DNA of 64,000 nucleotides. Origin: Trinickia dabaoshanensis (GTDB taxonomy: Bacteria > Pseudomonadota > Gammaproteobacteria > Burkholderiales > Burkholderiaceae). The notes under the pieces are model-generated. The model had not been told where the DNA came from and did not search any database. It saw only the letters and a program-made list of their open reading frames with translations. The position numbers and the translations under genes were made by a program. How positions within the stretch are numbered: the first letter of the stretch is position 1; the number at the start of each line of letters is the position of its first letter. The stretch covers positions 38,055-102,054 of the forward strand of contig NZ_PNYA01000029.1 of assembly GCF_002879885.1 (NCBI RefSeq), given 5' to 3'. Positions 37,047-45,798 of the stretch are shown one piece after another.

Positions 37047-38660
37047 TCAACTCCCGGCACGACTGCTGTTCGCTTCGTGTTCGGGATGCTCGTCGAGCAG
37101 CTTGCGCACGACGCCGTTGGTCCATCCGAAACCATCTTGCAGCGGGTATTCGCCGCCGCCACCGCCACTCGCCGCATCGATGTCCCGATGCAGCGAGTAT
37201 TTTTCCACGAGCTTGAACTCGCGTTCATAGACGGCCGCAACCGTGGCAAGCCAGCGGTGCGCGATCTCGCGCCCGAGCGCCTGCTCCCCGTAGCGGATCA
37301 ACCCGCGCGTCGCCATCCATTGCAACGGGGCCCATCCATTGGGTTGGTCCCATTGCTGCCGGCTGGCTTGCTCGGTCGTTCGCACACCGCCCGCCGCCAA
37401 CAGTCGAGATTCGAGCGCACGCGCAGCGCGATGCGCTTGCTCATGTGACGCCAGCCCGACATACAGCGGCACCGCGAGCGCGGCGCTCAATCCTTCGCGC
37501 TGGACGCCGAGCCGCCAATCGTAGTCGACGAACGCTCCGTCCTTTTCGCTCCACAGGTAGCGATCGATGGCGCGACGGCGGGACGCGGCGCGACTCGCGA
37601 ACGCGTCGGCCGTCGCCGCATCGCCGTGAGCACGTGCAAGCTTTTCGATCTGCGTCTCGAGCTTGTAAAGGAAGCTGTTCAAATCGATGGGTAAGATCGA
37701 CGTGGTGCGGATCGTCGATAGATCGCTCGGATCGGCGAGCCAACGCGAGCTGAAGTCCCAGCCCGACTCGGCCCCTGCCCGAAGGTCTCGATACACCTCG
37801 CCGCGCTCCCTCGCGCTGCGCGCCGCTGTATCGACGTCCTCCAGATAGCCCTCGTCACGCGGCGTATCGCGTTCGTCCCAATAGCGGTTCAATAGCGCGC
37901 CGTCGGGTAACCGCACGACATGCCGCGCCGCCTCGCCCGGCGCCAGGTCCTCGGCGCATTCCATCCAGTAAGCGTACTCGCGCTTCAGTTGCGGCAGATA
38001 CCGAATGGCGGGCTGGACGCCGTGCGTCTCGAACAGGTCGACCATCATCGCAAACACGGGCGGCTGCGAGCGGCTCAGGTAATACGTTCGATTGCCGTTC
38101 GGGATATGCCCGTAGTGATCGACCAGGAAGGCGAAGTTGTCGGCCATGCTGGTCAGCAGATGGCGCCGCCCGCTTTCCGCCAGGCCGAGCATCGTGAAGT
38201 AGGAGTCCCAGTAGTACATCTCGCTGAAACGTCCTCCGGGCACGACGTAGTCGTACGGGAGCGGCAATAGCGAGCTGTTCGCCGGATGGTGGCGCGGCTC
38301 GCGCCTGAGCACCGGCCATAGCGAGTCGATGTGCGCGGCGAGCGACTGCTGCGTATCCGCGACGTAGTGCTCGGCCGGCACGCTCTCGCGCGCGAAATGC
38401 CGCGTCACGAAATTCTTCAGATCGAAACCGGGCAGCCTATGATCGGCGCGATAGCGCCGCATGATTTCGACGGGGTCCACGCAAGGCACGCAATCCGGAA
38501 ACGATTTGCTGTCGTCGAACACGCGCCCCATCTGCACGGCGACGAACAACTCCTGATAGCGGTCGGCCGGCGTCAGTACGTCGGATGGCGCGACGTGTGC
38601 GACATCCGGCGCCGCGCCGCCGGTGGCCAACATGTTATCCGCGGCTATCGTCATACTCAT
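37047..38660 (-). CDS. Trehalase (GH37, cytoplasmic type)
   Basis: A 537-residue glycoside hydrolase family 37 enzyme splitting trehalose into two glucose. Signature 1 reads [15 protein letters not shown] and signature 2 [13 protein letters not shown]; the acid aspartate lies in [10 protein letters not shown], and [15 protein letters not shown] near the end carries the glycine-rich lid. There is no signal peptide, so it resembles TreF rather than periplasmic TreA. The ATG at 38658-38660 overlaps the upstream SDR stop as ATGA. An alanine/histidine-rich 40-residue leader precedes the catalytic domain. Confidence 0.92.
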   Translation of the reverse strand: MSMTIAADNMLATGGAAPDVAHVAPSDVLTPADRYQELFVAVQMGRVFDDSKSFPDCVPCVDPVEIMRRYRADHRLPGFDLKNFVTRHFARESVPAEHYVADTQQSLAAHIDSLWPVLRREPRHHPANSSLLPLPYDYVVPGGRFSEMYYWDSYFTMLGLAESGRRHLLTSMADNFAFLVDHYGHIPNGNRTYYLSRSQPPVFAMMVDLFETHGVQPAIRYLPQLKREYAYWMECAEDLAPGEAARHVVRLPDGALLNRYWDERDTPRDEGYLEDVDTAARSARERGEVYRDLRAGAESGWDFSSRWLADPSDLSTIRTTSILPIDLNSFLYKLETQIEKLARAHGDAATADAFASRAASRRRAIDRYLWSEKDGAFVDYDWRLGVQREGLSAALAVPLYVGLASHEQAHRAARALESRLLAAGGVRTTEQASRQQWDQPNGWAPLQWMATRGLIRYGEQALGREIAHRWLATVAAVYEREFKLVEKYSLHRDIDAASGGGGGEYPLQDGFGWTNGVVRKLLDEHPEHEANSSRAGS

Positions 38661-39436
38661 TGCTCCGCGTAATTCCACAGCAATCCACCGTCGACGTAGA
38701 GCGTCGAACCGGTGACATAGTCGGCCTCGTCCGAAGCCAAGAACAGTACGGCGTTAGCGACATCGAGCGGCTTGCCCAATCGCTTGAGGGGAATGTTGCC
38801 GAGCAGCGCGGTCAGTTGTGCCGGATCATGGAGCAAGCGGTCGTTGATCGACGTGCCGATCGCGCCCGGCGCAACGTTATTGACGGTAATGCCGAGCGGA
38901 GCAAGCTCGATCGCGAGATTGCGCATCATCATTTTCATACCGCCTTTGCTGGCGCAGTAACTCGTGAAATGGGGAAACGGCAATTCTTCGTGCACCGAGC
39001 TGATGTTGACGATACGTCCACCGCGCTGCGCATCGCGCAAATGACTCACGAATGCTTGCGTAACGAAAAACGCGCCTTTCAAATTGATGTCGAGGACACG
39101 ATCGTAGTCCTCTTCGGTCACATCGAGGAACGATGCATTGTGCTCTATGCCCGCATTGTTGACCAACACATCGAGCGAGCCCATCTGCTTGACCGCTTCT
39201 TCGATCAGCCGGGGGCCCGCCTGCGTAGCACTGATATCGGCGGCCACGATGCACCCGTCGCTTCCCGCGGCGCGCACGTCGGCCAACGTCTGCCGGGCAC
39301 GGTCGTCGTCACGCAGGTCGTTGACGACGATCTTCGCGCCCTCCTGCGCCAAACGCACGGCAACAGCTCGACCGATGCCCCGCCCCGCGCCGGTCACGAG
39401 CACGGTCTTGCCTTGCAATCTCATCACTTGTTCCAT
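38657..39436 (-). CDS. SDR-family oxidoreductase, glucose 1-dehydrogenase-like
   Basis: A 259-residue classical short-chain dehydrogenase. Cofactor motif [22 protein letters not shown], catalytic Ser in [14 protein letters not shown], and YCASKGG for the Tyr-Lys pair. The D at VVNDLRDDD suggests NAD preference. The closing [17 protein letters not shown] is typical of glucose 1-dehydrogenases. AAGGAG lies 5 bases before the ATG at 39436; the frame extends 18 codons upstream without support. Translationally coupled to trehalase, so it may oxidise the glucose released by it, although SDR substrate calls from sequence are weak. Confidence 0.85.
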   Translation of the reverse strand: MEQVMRLQGKTVLVTGAGRGIGRAVAVRLAQEGAKIVVNDLRDDDRARQTLADVRAAGSDGCIVAADISATQAGPRLIEEAVKQMGSLDVLVNNAGIEHNASFLDVTEEDYDRVLDINLKGAFFVTQAFVSHLRDAQRGGRIVNISSVHEELPFPHFTSYCASKGGMKMMMRNLAIELAPLGITVNNVAPGAIGTSINDRLLHDPAQLTALLGNIPLKRLGKPLDVANAVLFLASDEADYVTGSTLYVDGGLLWNYAEQ

Positions 39437-39512
39437 GCAAACTCCTTTGATTGCGCAATGGGCGAATATCTTGCTTACGCAATAAAGCAATTCGCACGCC
39501 CGGGGTCACAGA

Positions 39513-40865
39513 TCACGATTGGCGTTTTCCGCGACCACCGGTGTGTTTGCCAACCGGCTTACGTGCAGACGCAGTTGGTTGGCCAATGCGTTTGCTTTCA
39601 TTGCGCTGCGGGCGCGGTTTTTTGCCGGGCGCCTGCACGGTGCTCGACGCAGCTTGCGGCACTTTCTGCTTCTTCGGTTTTTTGGGCTTCTTGATGATGT
39701 CGCCCGTCGCGCTCGTTTGCGGCACGCGGTGTTCGGCTTCAAAACCCGGCTCTTCTTTACGGGGCAGCGTTTGCCGAATCAGTGCCTCGATCGCGGCCAG
39801 TTGCGGCGCTTCATCGGCACATACGAGCGAGACCGCCACGCCGCTGGCGCCCGCGCGGCCTGTACGACCGATACGATGCACATAATCTTGCGCGACGATC
39901 GGCAGATCGACGTTGATTACCAGCGGCAGATCGTCGATATCGAGCCCGCGCGCGGCGACGTCGGTGGCTACCAGCATCTGTACCTCGCCCGTCTTGAATC
40001 GCTCGAGCGCACGCAGGCGCGCCGGTTGAGGTTTATCGCCGTGGATGGTGTCGACCGCGTAACCCGCTTCATCCAACATGGCCGCTAGGTAATCGACGCC
40101 ATTGCGAGTTTTGACGAACACCAGCGCGTGCTCCCAGCGGTTCTCGGCAACGAGATGCATGAAGAGATCGGGCTTGTTCCGCTTATCCACTGGAACGACC
40201 CACTGCTCGATCTTGCTGGCCGTGGCATTGGGCGGGCTGACACTGATATTGACCGGGCCGCGCAGAATGCGCGCCGCGATGGCGCGGATATCGTCGGTAA
40301 ACGTCGCGGAGAACAGCAAGGTTTGCCGCTTCGCGGGCAAGGCGGCAAAGACGGCATCGAGTTCGCGCGCGAAGCCTAAATCCAGCATCCGGTCGGCTTC
40401 ATCGAGCACCAGCGTTTGCACTTGATCGAACTGCACTGCGTTCTGACGATTGAGATCCAGCAAACGACCCGGCGTAGCGACGAGGACATCCACGCCTTTG
40501 CGCAGCTTCATCATCTGCGGGTTGATACTCACGCCGCCGTAAGCGGCCAGAAATCGCAAGTCGAGCCCGCTGCCGTACTCGATGAAACTTTGCAGCAGTT
40601 GTTCGGCCAGTTCACGCGTGGGCACCAGCACCAAAACGCGCGCGCGGTTGCTCGACACGGCCGGGCCATGCTGCACGAGCCGTTGCAACAGCGGCAGCGC
40701 AAAACCCGCCGTCTTGCCCGTGCCGGTCTGCGCGGCGGCCATGACGTCCTTGCCACTCAGCACGGCGGGAATCGCCTTGGCCTGCACCGGCGTAGGTGTC
40801 TTGTATTTGAGGCGCTGCACATTACGCAGCAAAGGTTCGATCAGGCCAAGCGACGCAAAAGACAT
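39513..40865 (-). CDS. rhlE: DEAD-box RNA helicase RhlE
   Basis: A 450-residue DEAD-box helicase. Motif Q: FASLGLIEPLLRNVQRLKYKTPTPVQAKAIP. Motif I: AQTGTGKT. Ia: PTRELAEQ. II: VLDEADRMLD. III: SATFTDD. V and VI: ATDVAARGLDIDDLP and YVHRIGRTGRAG. The C-terminus is a basic low-complexity tail (KKPKKPKKQKVPQ, KKPRPQRNESKR, GGRGKRQS) suited to RNA binding in ribosome assembly or mRNA turnover. The ATG at 40863-40865 (MSFASLGL) is the family start; the frame runs 52 codons further but without similarity. Confidence 0.94.
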   Translation of the reverse strand: MSFASLGLIEPLLRNVQRLKYKTPTPVQAKAIPAVLSGKDVMAAAQTGTGKTAGFALPLLQRLVQHGPAVSSNRARVLVLVPTRELAEQLLQSFIEYGSGLDLRFLAAYGGVSINPQMMKLRKGVDVLVATPGRLLDLNRQNAVQFDQVQTLVLDEADRMLDLGFARELDAVFAALPAKRQTLLFSATFTDDIRAIAARILRGPVNISVSPPNATASKIEQWVVPVDKRNKPDLFMHLVAENRWEHALVFVKTRNGVDYLAAMLDEAGYAVDTIHGDKPQPARLRALERFKTGEVQMLVATDVAARGLDIDDLPLVINVDLPIVAQDYVHRIGRTGRAGASGVAVSLVCADEAPQLAAIEALIRQTLPRKEEPGFEAEHRVPQTSATGDIIKKPKKPKKQKVPQAASSTVQAPGKKPRPQRNESKRIGQPTASARKPVGKHTGGRGKRQS

Positions 40866-40989
40866 CGGCGTATTCCGGGCTAAAGCCGCAATTCTACCGC
40901 TAGCGCTGGGTGCTAACCCCCTGCTCTTCGGCAACGCTTCGGGATCTACGCCTGTGGCGTGCACGTTCGCCCCGGCGATTGGCGACCAC

Positions 40990-41613
40990 TTACGGCAAGC
41001 CGTTTCGGCAATAAGTCGCAAAGCCGGGCCGGTCGCTCAATCGATCGAAATATTCGGATACCGCGGGGAGATGGGGATGCTCGAACGGCGTGCCGAACCA
41101 GCGGTTGACCGACAATCCCACGACGATATCGGCGAGCGAGAACTGCTTTCCGGCAACGTATGCGTTCGTGGCGAGCAGCCGTGCGTTTAGTATGCGCATG
41201 TGCTTGGTCCAGCTCTCTATCGATCGCGCCGTCTCGTCCTCCGCCTGATGTTCTTCCGATTGCCGAACGAGGCGGAGGAATACATAGCTCCACGACCGAT
41301 TGAGATCCGTCGCCTGCCAGTCCATCCATTGATCGACCGGGGCACGTGCGATCGGATCGGCCGGATAAAGATGCGCGCCGTCGTAGCGCGAGGCAAGGTA
41401 GCGAATGATGGAGTTGGACTCCCAGAGCACCAAGTCGTCGTCCTTCAGGACCGGCACCAGACCGTTCGGGTTCAAGGAAAGAAACTCGGGCGTCTGCGTG
41501 GATCGGAATCCCGTCCCCCAATCTTCCCGCTCGAAGCGCAGATTCAGTTCGGCGCAAGTCCACAGTACCTTGCGCACGTTGATGGACGATGCCTTTCCCA
41601 AGATTTTGAGCAT
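40990..41613 (-). CDS. Glutathione S-transferase
   Basis: A 207-residue GST. The thioredoxin-like N-domain has [25 protein letters not shown] with the likely catalytic Ser in [32 protein letters not shown] with the cis-proline and the glutathione-binding ES pair. The helical C-domain has the N-capping motif [15 protein letters not shown]. Single gene; a 14-bp palindrome lies 17 bp before its start. Function is probably general conjugation or stress detoxification. Confidence 0.92.
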   Translation of the reverse strand: MLKILGKASSINVRKVLWTCAELNLRFEREDWGTGFRSTQTPEFLSLNPNGLVPVLKDDDLVLWESNSIIRYLASRYDGAHLYPADPIARAPVDQWMDWQATDLNRSWSYVFLRLVRQSEEHQAEDETARSIESWTKHMRILNARLLATNAYVAGKQFSLADIVVGLSVNRWFGTPFEHPHLPAVSEYFDRLSDRPGFATYCRNGLP

Positions 41614-41629
41614 ACGAGGATCGTATAGA

Positions 41630-41643
41630 TTCGGATGTCCGAA
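41630..41643. promoter_or_regulatory. Palindrome TTCGGA-TG-TCCGAA upstream of the GST gene
   Basis: A perfect 6-bp inverted repeat, 17 bp before the GST start codon on the minus strand. It could be an operator or a small 5'-UTR hairpin. No neighbouring regulator is known for it. Confidence 0.35.
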
Positions 41644-41850
41644 GTCTAAGCTTCAATCGGCATCGACTGCTATGTACATTTCGATAGATCGAAGCCATGA
41701 CAGTACCGCCCGCCCATTGACGTTAAACCCGCGATAGCCGAATCAAATAGACCGGTTCAATTCTTCGCATTTGAGTGAGAAACTGTACCTGTGCGGGTTT
41801 CGACCGGCTCGATAACATGCGCGAACACGCTTTTTAAGGGACCACATGCG

Positions 41851-42651
41851 ATGAAGCTACCGATCTACCAAGTCGATGCATTCACCGGAGAAGTCTTCAA
41901 AGGCAACTACGCCGCGGTCGTACCGCTCGAGCAGTGGCTGCCTGACGAACTGATGCAATCGATCGCCACCGAGAACAACGTATCCGAAACCGCATTCTTC
42001 GTTCGGAACCCGGAAGGTGTCTACGATATACGTTGGTTCTCGCCGCTCACGGAAATCGCCTTTTGCGGTCACGCAACCCTTGCCGCGGCCTACGTGATCT
42101 TCCGGCAGCATTCCGTGGAATCGATAACATTCGCCGCAAAGTCGGTCGGCACGCTGACCATCTGGCGCGATTCCGGCGATCGCATCAAGATGCGTTTCCC
42201 GCTTCGGCGTTCGGAACCCGTGAACGCCGTGCCGCAAGCGCTTCTACTCGGTCTATCGATTGCGCCGAAAGAAGTGCTGCTCAACCAACAGGCGTACGTC
42301 GCGGTCTATGAGCGCGAGCAAGACGTTCGCGCGCTCGTTTCCGATTCCGGTCGCCTGAAGGCGTTGGGCCCACTCGACGTCGTCGCGACAGCACCCGGCG
42401 ATCGGCACGATTTCGTTTCGCGTTACTTCTGGCCCGCGAACGGCGGCGACGAAGATCCGGTGACGGGTTCGATCCACGCCGCGCTTGCCCCGCTATGGGC
42501 AGAGCGTCTCGGCAAGCGAGAACTCATAGCACTGCAGGCATCGCATCGAAGTGGATTGCTGCATTGCCGCGTGGAAGCCGATTACGTCTTCGTGAGCGGC
42601 CAGGCCGTGCAGTATCTCGAGGGAACGATCGAAGTTCCGAGTGGTGGCTAG
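41851..42651 (+). CDS. PhzF-family isomerase/epimerase
   Basis: A 266-residue PhzF-like protein with two pseudosymmetric domains. The motif YQVDAFTGEVFKGNYAAVVPLEQWLP is a family start. The catalytic glutamate lies in NNVSETAFFV, and GHATLAAAYVIF and EDPVTGSIHAAL form the substrate-binding loops in the two halves. The ATG at 41851 has AAGGGA about 10 bases upstream. PhzF proteins other than true phenazine PhzF have poorly known roles; no phenazine genes are near. Monocistronic. Confidence 0.9.
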   Translation: MKLPIYQVDAFTGEVFKGNYAAVVPLEQWLPDELMQSIATENNVSETAFFVRNPEGVYDIRWFSPLTEIAFCGHATLAAAYVIFRQHSVESITFAAKSVGTLTIWRDSGDRIKMRFPLRRSEPVNAVPQALLLGLSIAPKEVLLNQQAYVAVYEREQDVRALVSDSGRLKALGPLDVVATAPGDRHDFVSRYFWPANGGDEDPVTGSIHAALAPLWAERLGKRELIALQASHRSGLLHCRVEADYVFVSGQAVQYLEGTIEVPSGG

Positions 42652-42746
42652 GCCCTCACTCACGATCGAACTTTCCGACTGAGGAGTTCGATGCCGCGGG
42701 TAGATCGACGATAATTGCCGCTTCACGACAAGGAGCATCGAGAGCA

Positions 42747-43277
42747 ATGGCGCAGCTTACCGGCATCGGGACCAAACAGAGGCTCATCACCACGCTGCTT
42801 TTTGCGGCACTATGGATCATCGCCGACCAACTGACCAAGATCGTATTCAAACACGTACTGACGCCCGGAGAAGTGGTGTCGTTCTTCGCGGGGAGTGTTC
42901 TCGTTTTCCCGATCTATAACCACGGAGCCTTCCTCAGCGTGGGGGCCGAAATGTCCGATGCGACCCGTAACATTGTGTTCACTTACGGGGTGTTGGCGAT
43001 TCTCATCGGCATGGTTGCATGGGTGCTGCGCTCGTCCCGGCTTAGCCGCGGGGAAGTCATCGCGATCGGTTGCATCCTCGGTGGGGGATTCAGCAATGTG
43101 CTCGATCGTTTCGTCTATGGTGGCCGCGTTTTCGATTTCTTGAACGTCGGCATCGGGCAGTTGCGGACGGGGGTGTTCAACGTCGCGGATATGGGAATCA
43201 TGCTCGGCGTCGCACTGCTCTTGCTCCGCGCCGGGAAACGGGGGGATGCCTCGCCGGGGGCTGCAAAGACTCCGTGA
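42747..43277 (+). CDS. lspA: Signal peptidase II (LspA), likely an extra copy
   Basis: A 176-residue four-helix lipoprotein signal peptidase. Catalytic aspartates are D120 in GGGFSNVLDRFVYGGRVFDF and D148 in FNVADMGIMLG; the ADQLTK motif with D27 and the NHGAFLSVG loop are also present. AAGGAG is 9-10 bases before the ATG; the longer frame upstream is noise. The primary lspA of proteobacteria sits beside ileS, which is absent here, and this protein has a shorter, divergent periplasmic loop. It is therefore probably an accessory paralogue. Confidence 0.9.
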   Translation: MAQLTGIGTKQRLITTLLFAALWIIADQLTKIVFKHVLTPGEVVSFFAGSVLVFPIYNHGAFLSVGAEMSDATRNIVFTYGVLAILIGMVAWVLRSSRLSRGEVIAIGCILGGGFSNVLDRFVYGGRVFDFLNVGIGQLRTGVFNVADMGIMLGVALLLLRAGKRGDASPGAAKTP

Positions 43278-43371
43278 GGCACGGCGTTATCGATGATGTG
43301 ATCGGTGGGCGATGCGCGGCGCCGCCGGAAGTTGAAGTGGTGTTCCTGCGTCCGCCACCGTGGAAACAGCA

Positions 43372-43908
43372 ATGAAAATTTTGAGCGCCCCTCCATCAGG
43401 CTACCCCGGTGTCACGCTTCGCCAGCTCGAACGCAGTGATGCGCCATCGTGGTATGCCTATCTGTCGAAACCCGAGGTTGTTCGACACACTAGCTGGAAC
43501 CTGCAATCAGACAGCGACCTTCTGCTAATGTTCGATGCGCTTGACTCGGAATTGCCATCATCGATTAGACGGTTGGCAATCGTCGACGATGATGCCGGAC
43601 AACTGATCGGCACGATAGGGTTTCACACCGTCTCCGACGTCAACCGTACCGCCGAGATCGCGTACGACCTCGCGCCGGAACATTGGGGCAGAGGCATTGC
43701 GAGCGCCGTATGCGCGTCGGTAACTGCATGGTCGTTCTCAGCTTTTGGCTTCATTCGAGTTCAAGCAACGGTGCTTGAGACGAACTTACGTTCGGCACGA
43801 GTTCTGGAGAAGTGCCGGTACCGGCATGAGGGCTTGCTTCGCTCATATCGCATGATCCGCGGCGTACCGGGTAATTTTCAGCTATATGCACGCTTGAACG
43901 ACGACTAG
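43372..43908 (+). CDS. GNAT acetyltransferase, RimJ/RimL type
   Basis: A 178-residue N-acetyltransferase. VTLRQLERSDAPSWYAYLSKPEVVRHTSWN is a typical RimJ/RimL start. The acetyl-CoA loop reads APEHWGRGIASAVCASV, and the C-terminal VLETNLRSARVLEKCRYRHEGLLRSY block is diagnostic. I use the ATG at 43372 with GGAAA upstream; a GTG lies four codons earlier. Target could be a ribosomal protein, an antibiotic or another amine; nothing in the context decides. Confidence 0.88.
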   Translation: MKILSAPPSGYPGVTLRQLERSDAPSWYAYLSKPEVVRHTSWNLQSDSDLLLMFDALDSELPSSIRRLAIVDDDAGQLIGTIGFHTVSDVNRTAEIAYDLAPEHWGRGIASAVCASVTAWSFSAFGFIRVQATVLETNLRSARVLEKCRYRHEGLLRSYRMIRGVPGNFQLYARLNDD

Positions 43909-44026
43909 CCGCAGGCAGCTAGAACGCAGGCCATCCGTCGGCCATTTGCTGCCATTCGCCGAGATTGTAAGACGGCACCTTCGCTCGCCACCGGGTCAGC
44001 CCGGACTTGTGTCTCGCTCGCTAAAC

Positions 44027-44626
44027 CTATTTTCTTTTGCCCCGTTGTACGAGCGCTCTCGCAGGCTGCGTCAATTCACGCAGCTGCGTAAAGGCGTGGT
44101 CCAAGTGACTGTTCAACCCTGCCGATGGATCGGCGTGCCACTTTCTGGTCGCGTAGCCAAATGCGGCGATACCAGCTTGCGCGGCCAGCATAGCGAGAAC
44201 GGGCTCGATCCCACGCTCAACGAGGGCCGCCGATAGCCGCTCCGTCACCAATGCGTTTTTCGCCAAGGCCCGCTCTTGAAGGCCGGGAGTGGCAGCGATC
44301 ACTTTCTGCCTCGGCTCAAGAAAGGGCCGATTCGCTTCCACTAACGGCGCGACTGCATGGAAGGCGCACAACAGCAATTCCATTGGCGCCGCGGTGTCGG
44401 GCGCGCCGCGCATTCCGTTGCAGAGCTCGGCGATCAACGCCTGCTCGCCTTCGAAAAAAACCTCTCGTTTATCGGCGAAATGCCTGAAAAACGTACGTTC
44501 GGTCACACCGGCCTGCGCGGCAATCTCGGCAGTCGTCGTCTCGTCAAATCCTTTCAGTGTGTACAACTCGAGCGCCGCTTCTTGCAAACGACGTCGTACC
44601 TCTTCACCGTTCTTTGGCAAGTTCAC
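44027..44626 (-). CDS. TetR-family repressor of the adjacent quinone reductase gene
   Basis: A 199-residue TetR regulator with the HTH block RLQEAALELYTLKGFDETTTAEIAAQAGVTERTFFRHFADKREVFF. The C-terminal ligand domain is unassigned. The first possible codon is a GTG at 44624-44626 lying right against a G-run; the TTG two codons later has better spacing from that GGGGG, so the true start is uncertain by two residues. Divergent from a medium-chain quinone reductase gene with two perfect operators between them. Confidence 0.9.
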   Translation of the reverse strand: MNLPKNGEEVRRRLQEAALELYTLKGFDETTTAEIAAQAGVTERTFFRHFADKREVFFEGEQALIAELCNGMRGAPDTAAPMELLLCAFHAVAPLVEANRPFLEPRQKVIAATPGLQERALAKNALVTERLSAALVERGIEPVLAMLAAQAGIAAFGYATRKWHADPSAGLNSHLDHAFTQLRELTQPARALVQRGKRK

Positions 44627-44636
44627 CCCCTCTATC

Positions 44637-44651
44637 TGTCAGTCACTGACA
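44637..44651. promoter_or_regulatory. TetR operator 1 (TGTCAGT-C-ACTGACA)
   Basis: Perfect 7-bp arms around one central base, 11 bp from the TetR start. Identical arms recur in operator 2, centre to centre 33 bp (about three turns) away. Confidence 0.8.
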
Positions 44652-44665
44652 TTCTATGCTATGGT

Positions 44666-44688
44666 GATGTGTCAGTGACTGACACATC
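44666..44688. promoter_or_regulatory. TetR operator 2 (23-bp perfect palindrome)
   Basis: Arms GATGTGTCAGT and ACTGACACATC around a single G form a perfect 11+1+11 palindrome 26 bp before the quinone reductase start codon. The core matches operator 1. Confidence 0.82.
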
Positions 44689-44713
44689 GTCGTATGTCAA
44701 ATCGGAGGTAAAT

Positions 44714-45682
44714 ATGAACGTTCGGGTAGCGTCGGCCGAAACGATGAGAGCGGTGCGTTTTCATCGATTTGGAGAGCCTTCTGAGGTATTGCGGATGGAG
44801 CATGTCCCGGTGCCTCACCCGGAGCAAGGCCGAATTCGCGTACGCGTGACGGCGTGTGCGTTGAATCCAGCGGACTGGGCTTTATGTCGTGGTTTGTTCC
44901 CGGGCGATATGCCACGCGGCATCGGACTGGATGTGTCCGGCATTGTCGATGCCGTCGGAAATGGAGTTCATGGCGTGGAAGTAGGCGATGCGGTTTTCGG
45001 TCCTACCGATTACGCGCGCTGTGCCAGCGCTGGCGCGGCTGACCGGGCTGTCCTCGCGCATTGGACCTTGGTGCCTGAAAATTTGTCTCTGGATCAGGCT
45101 ACCGCCATTACGCTGTCGGCCGAAACCGCTTTCCGTAGTCTTGAAAGCCTCGAGGTCGATTACGGACATACCGTTCTGATTAACGGAGCGGGCACGACTG
45201 TAGGCTTTGCTGCCGTTCAGCTTGCACTGAGCAGGGGTGCTCGCGTCATTGCAACGGCTGGCGCGACGCACTCGCGCAAACTGGCGGAACTTGGCGCGCT
45301 CGTTACCAATTACGGCCAAGGTATGGTGGAGCGGGTCAATGGGCTGGCGAAGGGCGATGTCGACCTTGTACTGGACACTGCGCCGCCCAGCGGTGTGCTG
45401 GCGGACCTCGTGACGATTGCAGGCGGTGATCCCAAACGGGTGCTCACGATTACGGACTTCACCGCAGCGGATGCATTGGGCGTCCGGCATTCCTTTTCAG
45501 AGGGGCACCCTCCCCGATGGGACAAGTTGGGCGAGTTTGCGCACCTCGCATCCCGAGGAAAGCTGTATGTCCCAATCGCCGGAGTCTTTCCTCTCGATTC
45601 ATGGCGTCAAGCAATGGAAGTGAGCCTGAGCGGACACGCGCGCGGCAAGTTGCTGCTTAAGCCCGGCATGCGACAGAGTTGA
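44714..45682 (+). CDS. NADPH:quinone reductase-like dehydrogenase (zinc-free MDR)
   Basis: A 322-residue medium-chain dehydrogenase/reductase of the quinone oxidoreductase type. RAVRFHRFGEPSEVLRMEHVPVPHP is the catalytic-domain start, ALNPADWALCRGLFPG and GLDVSGIVDAVGNGV follow, and the cofactor motif reads VLINGAGTTVGFAAVQLA. Structural zinc cysteines are absent. The GGAGGT box is perfect, 5 bases before the ATG at 44714, so the much longer open frame (from 44357) is spurious. Controlled by the divergent TetR; probably handles quinones or other electrophiles. Confidence 0.92.
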   Translation: MNVRVASAETMRAVRFHRFGEPSEVLRMEHVPVPHPEQGRIRVRVTACALNPADWALCRGLFPGDMPRGIGLDVSGIVDAVGNGVHGVEVGDAVFGPTDYARCASAGAADRAVLAHWTLVPENLSLDQATAITLSAETAFRSLESLEVDYGHTVLINGAGTTVGFAAVQLALSRGARVIATAGATHSRKLAELGALVTNYGQGMVERVNGLAKGDVDLVLDTAPPSGVLADLVTIAGGDPKRVLTITDFTAADALGVRHSFSEGHPPRWDKLGEFAHLASRGKLYVPIAGVFPLDSWRQAMEVSLSGHARGKLLLKPGMRQS

Positions 45683-45798
45683 AACGTAGGCGTCGCTGAT
45701 CGAACCGGACACGGCCGCTCGGTAATTACATTGAAAAGCAAGGAACAGGAGGCACCGAGCGTCGATAGATCTGACCATGGCATCCATACGCAACCAAA

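Noticed and set aside
44357..44713. Extended N-terminus of the quinone reductase across the operator region
   Set aside because: Would translate through both perfect operators; the GGAGGT site fixes the ATG at 44714.
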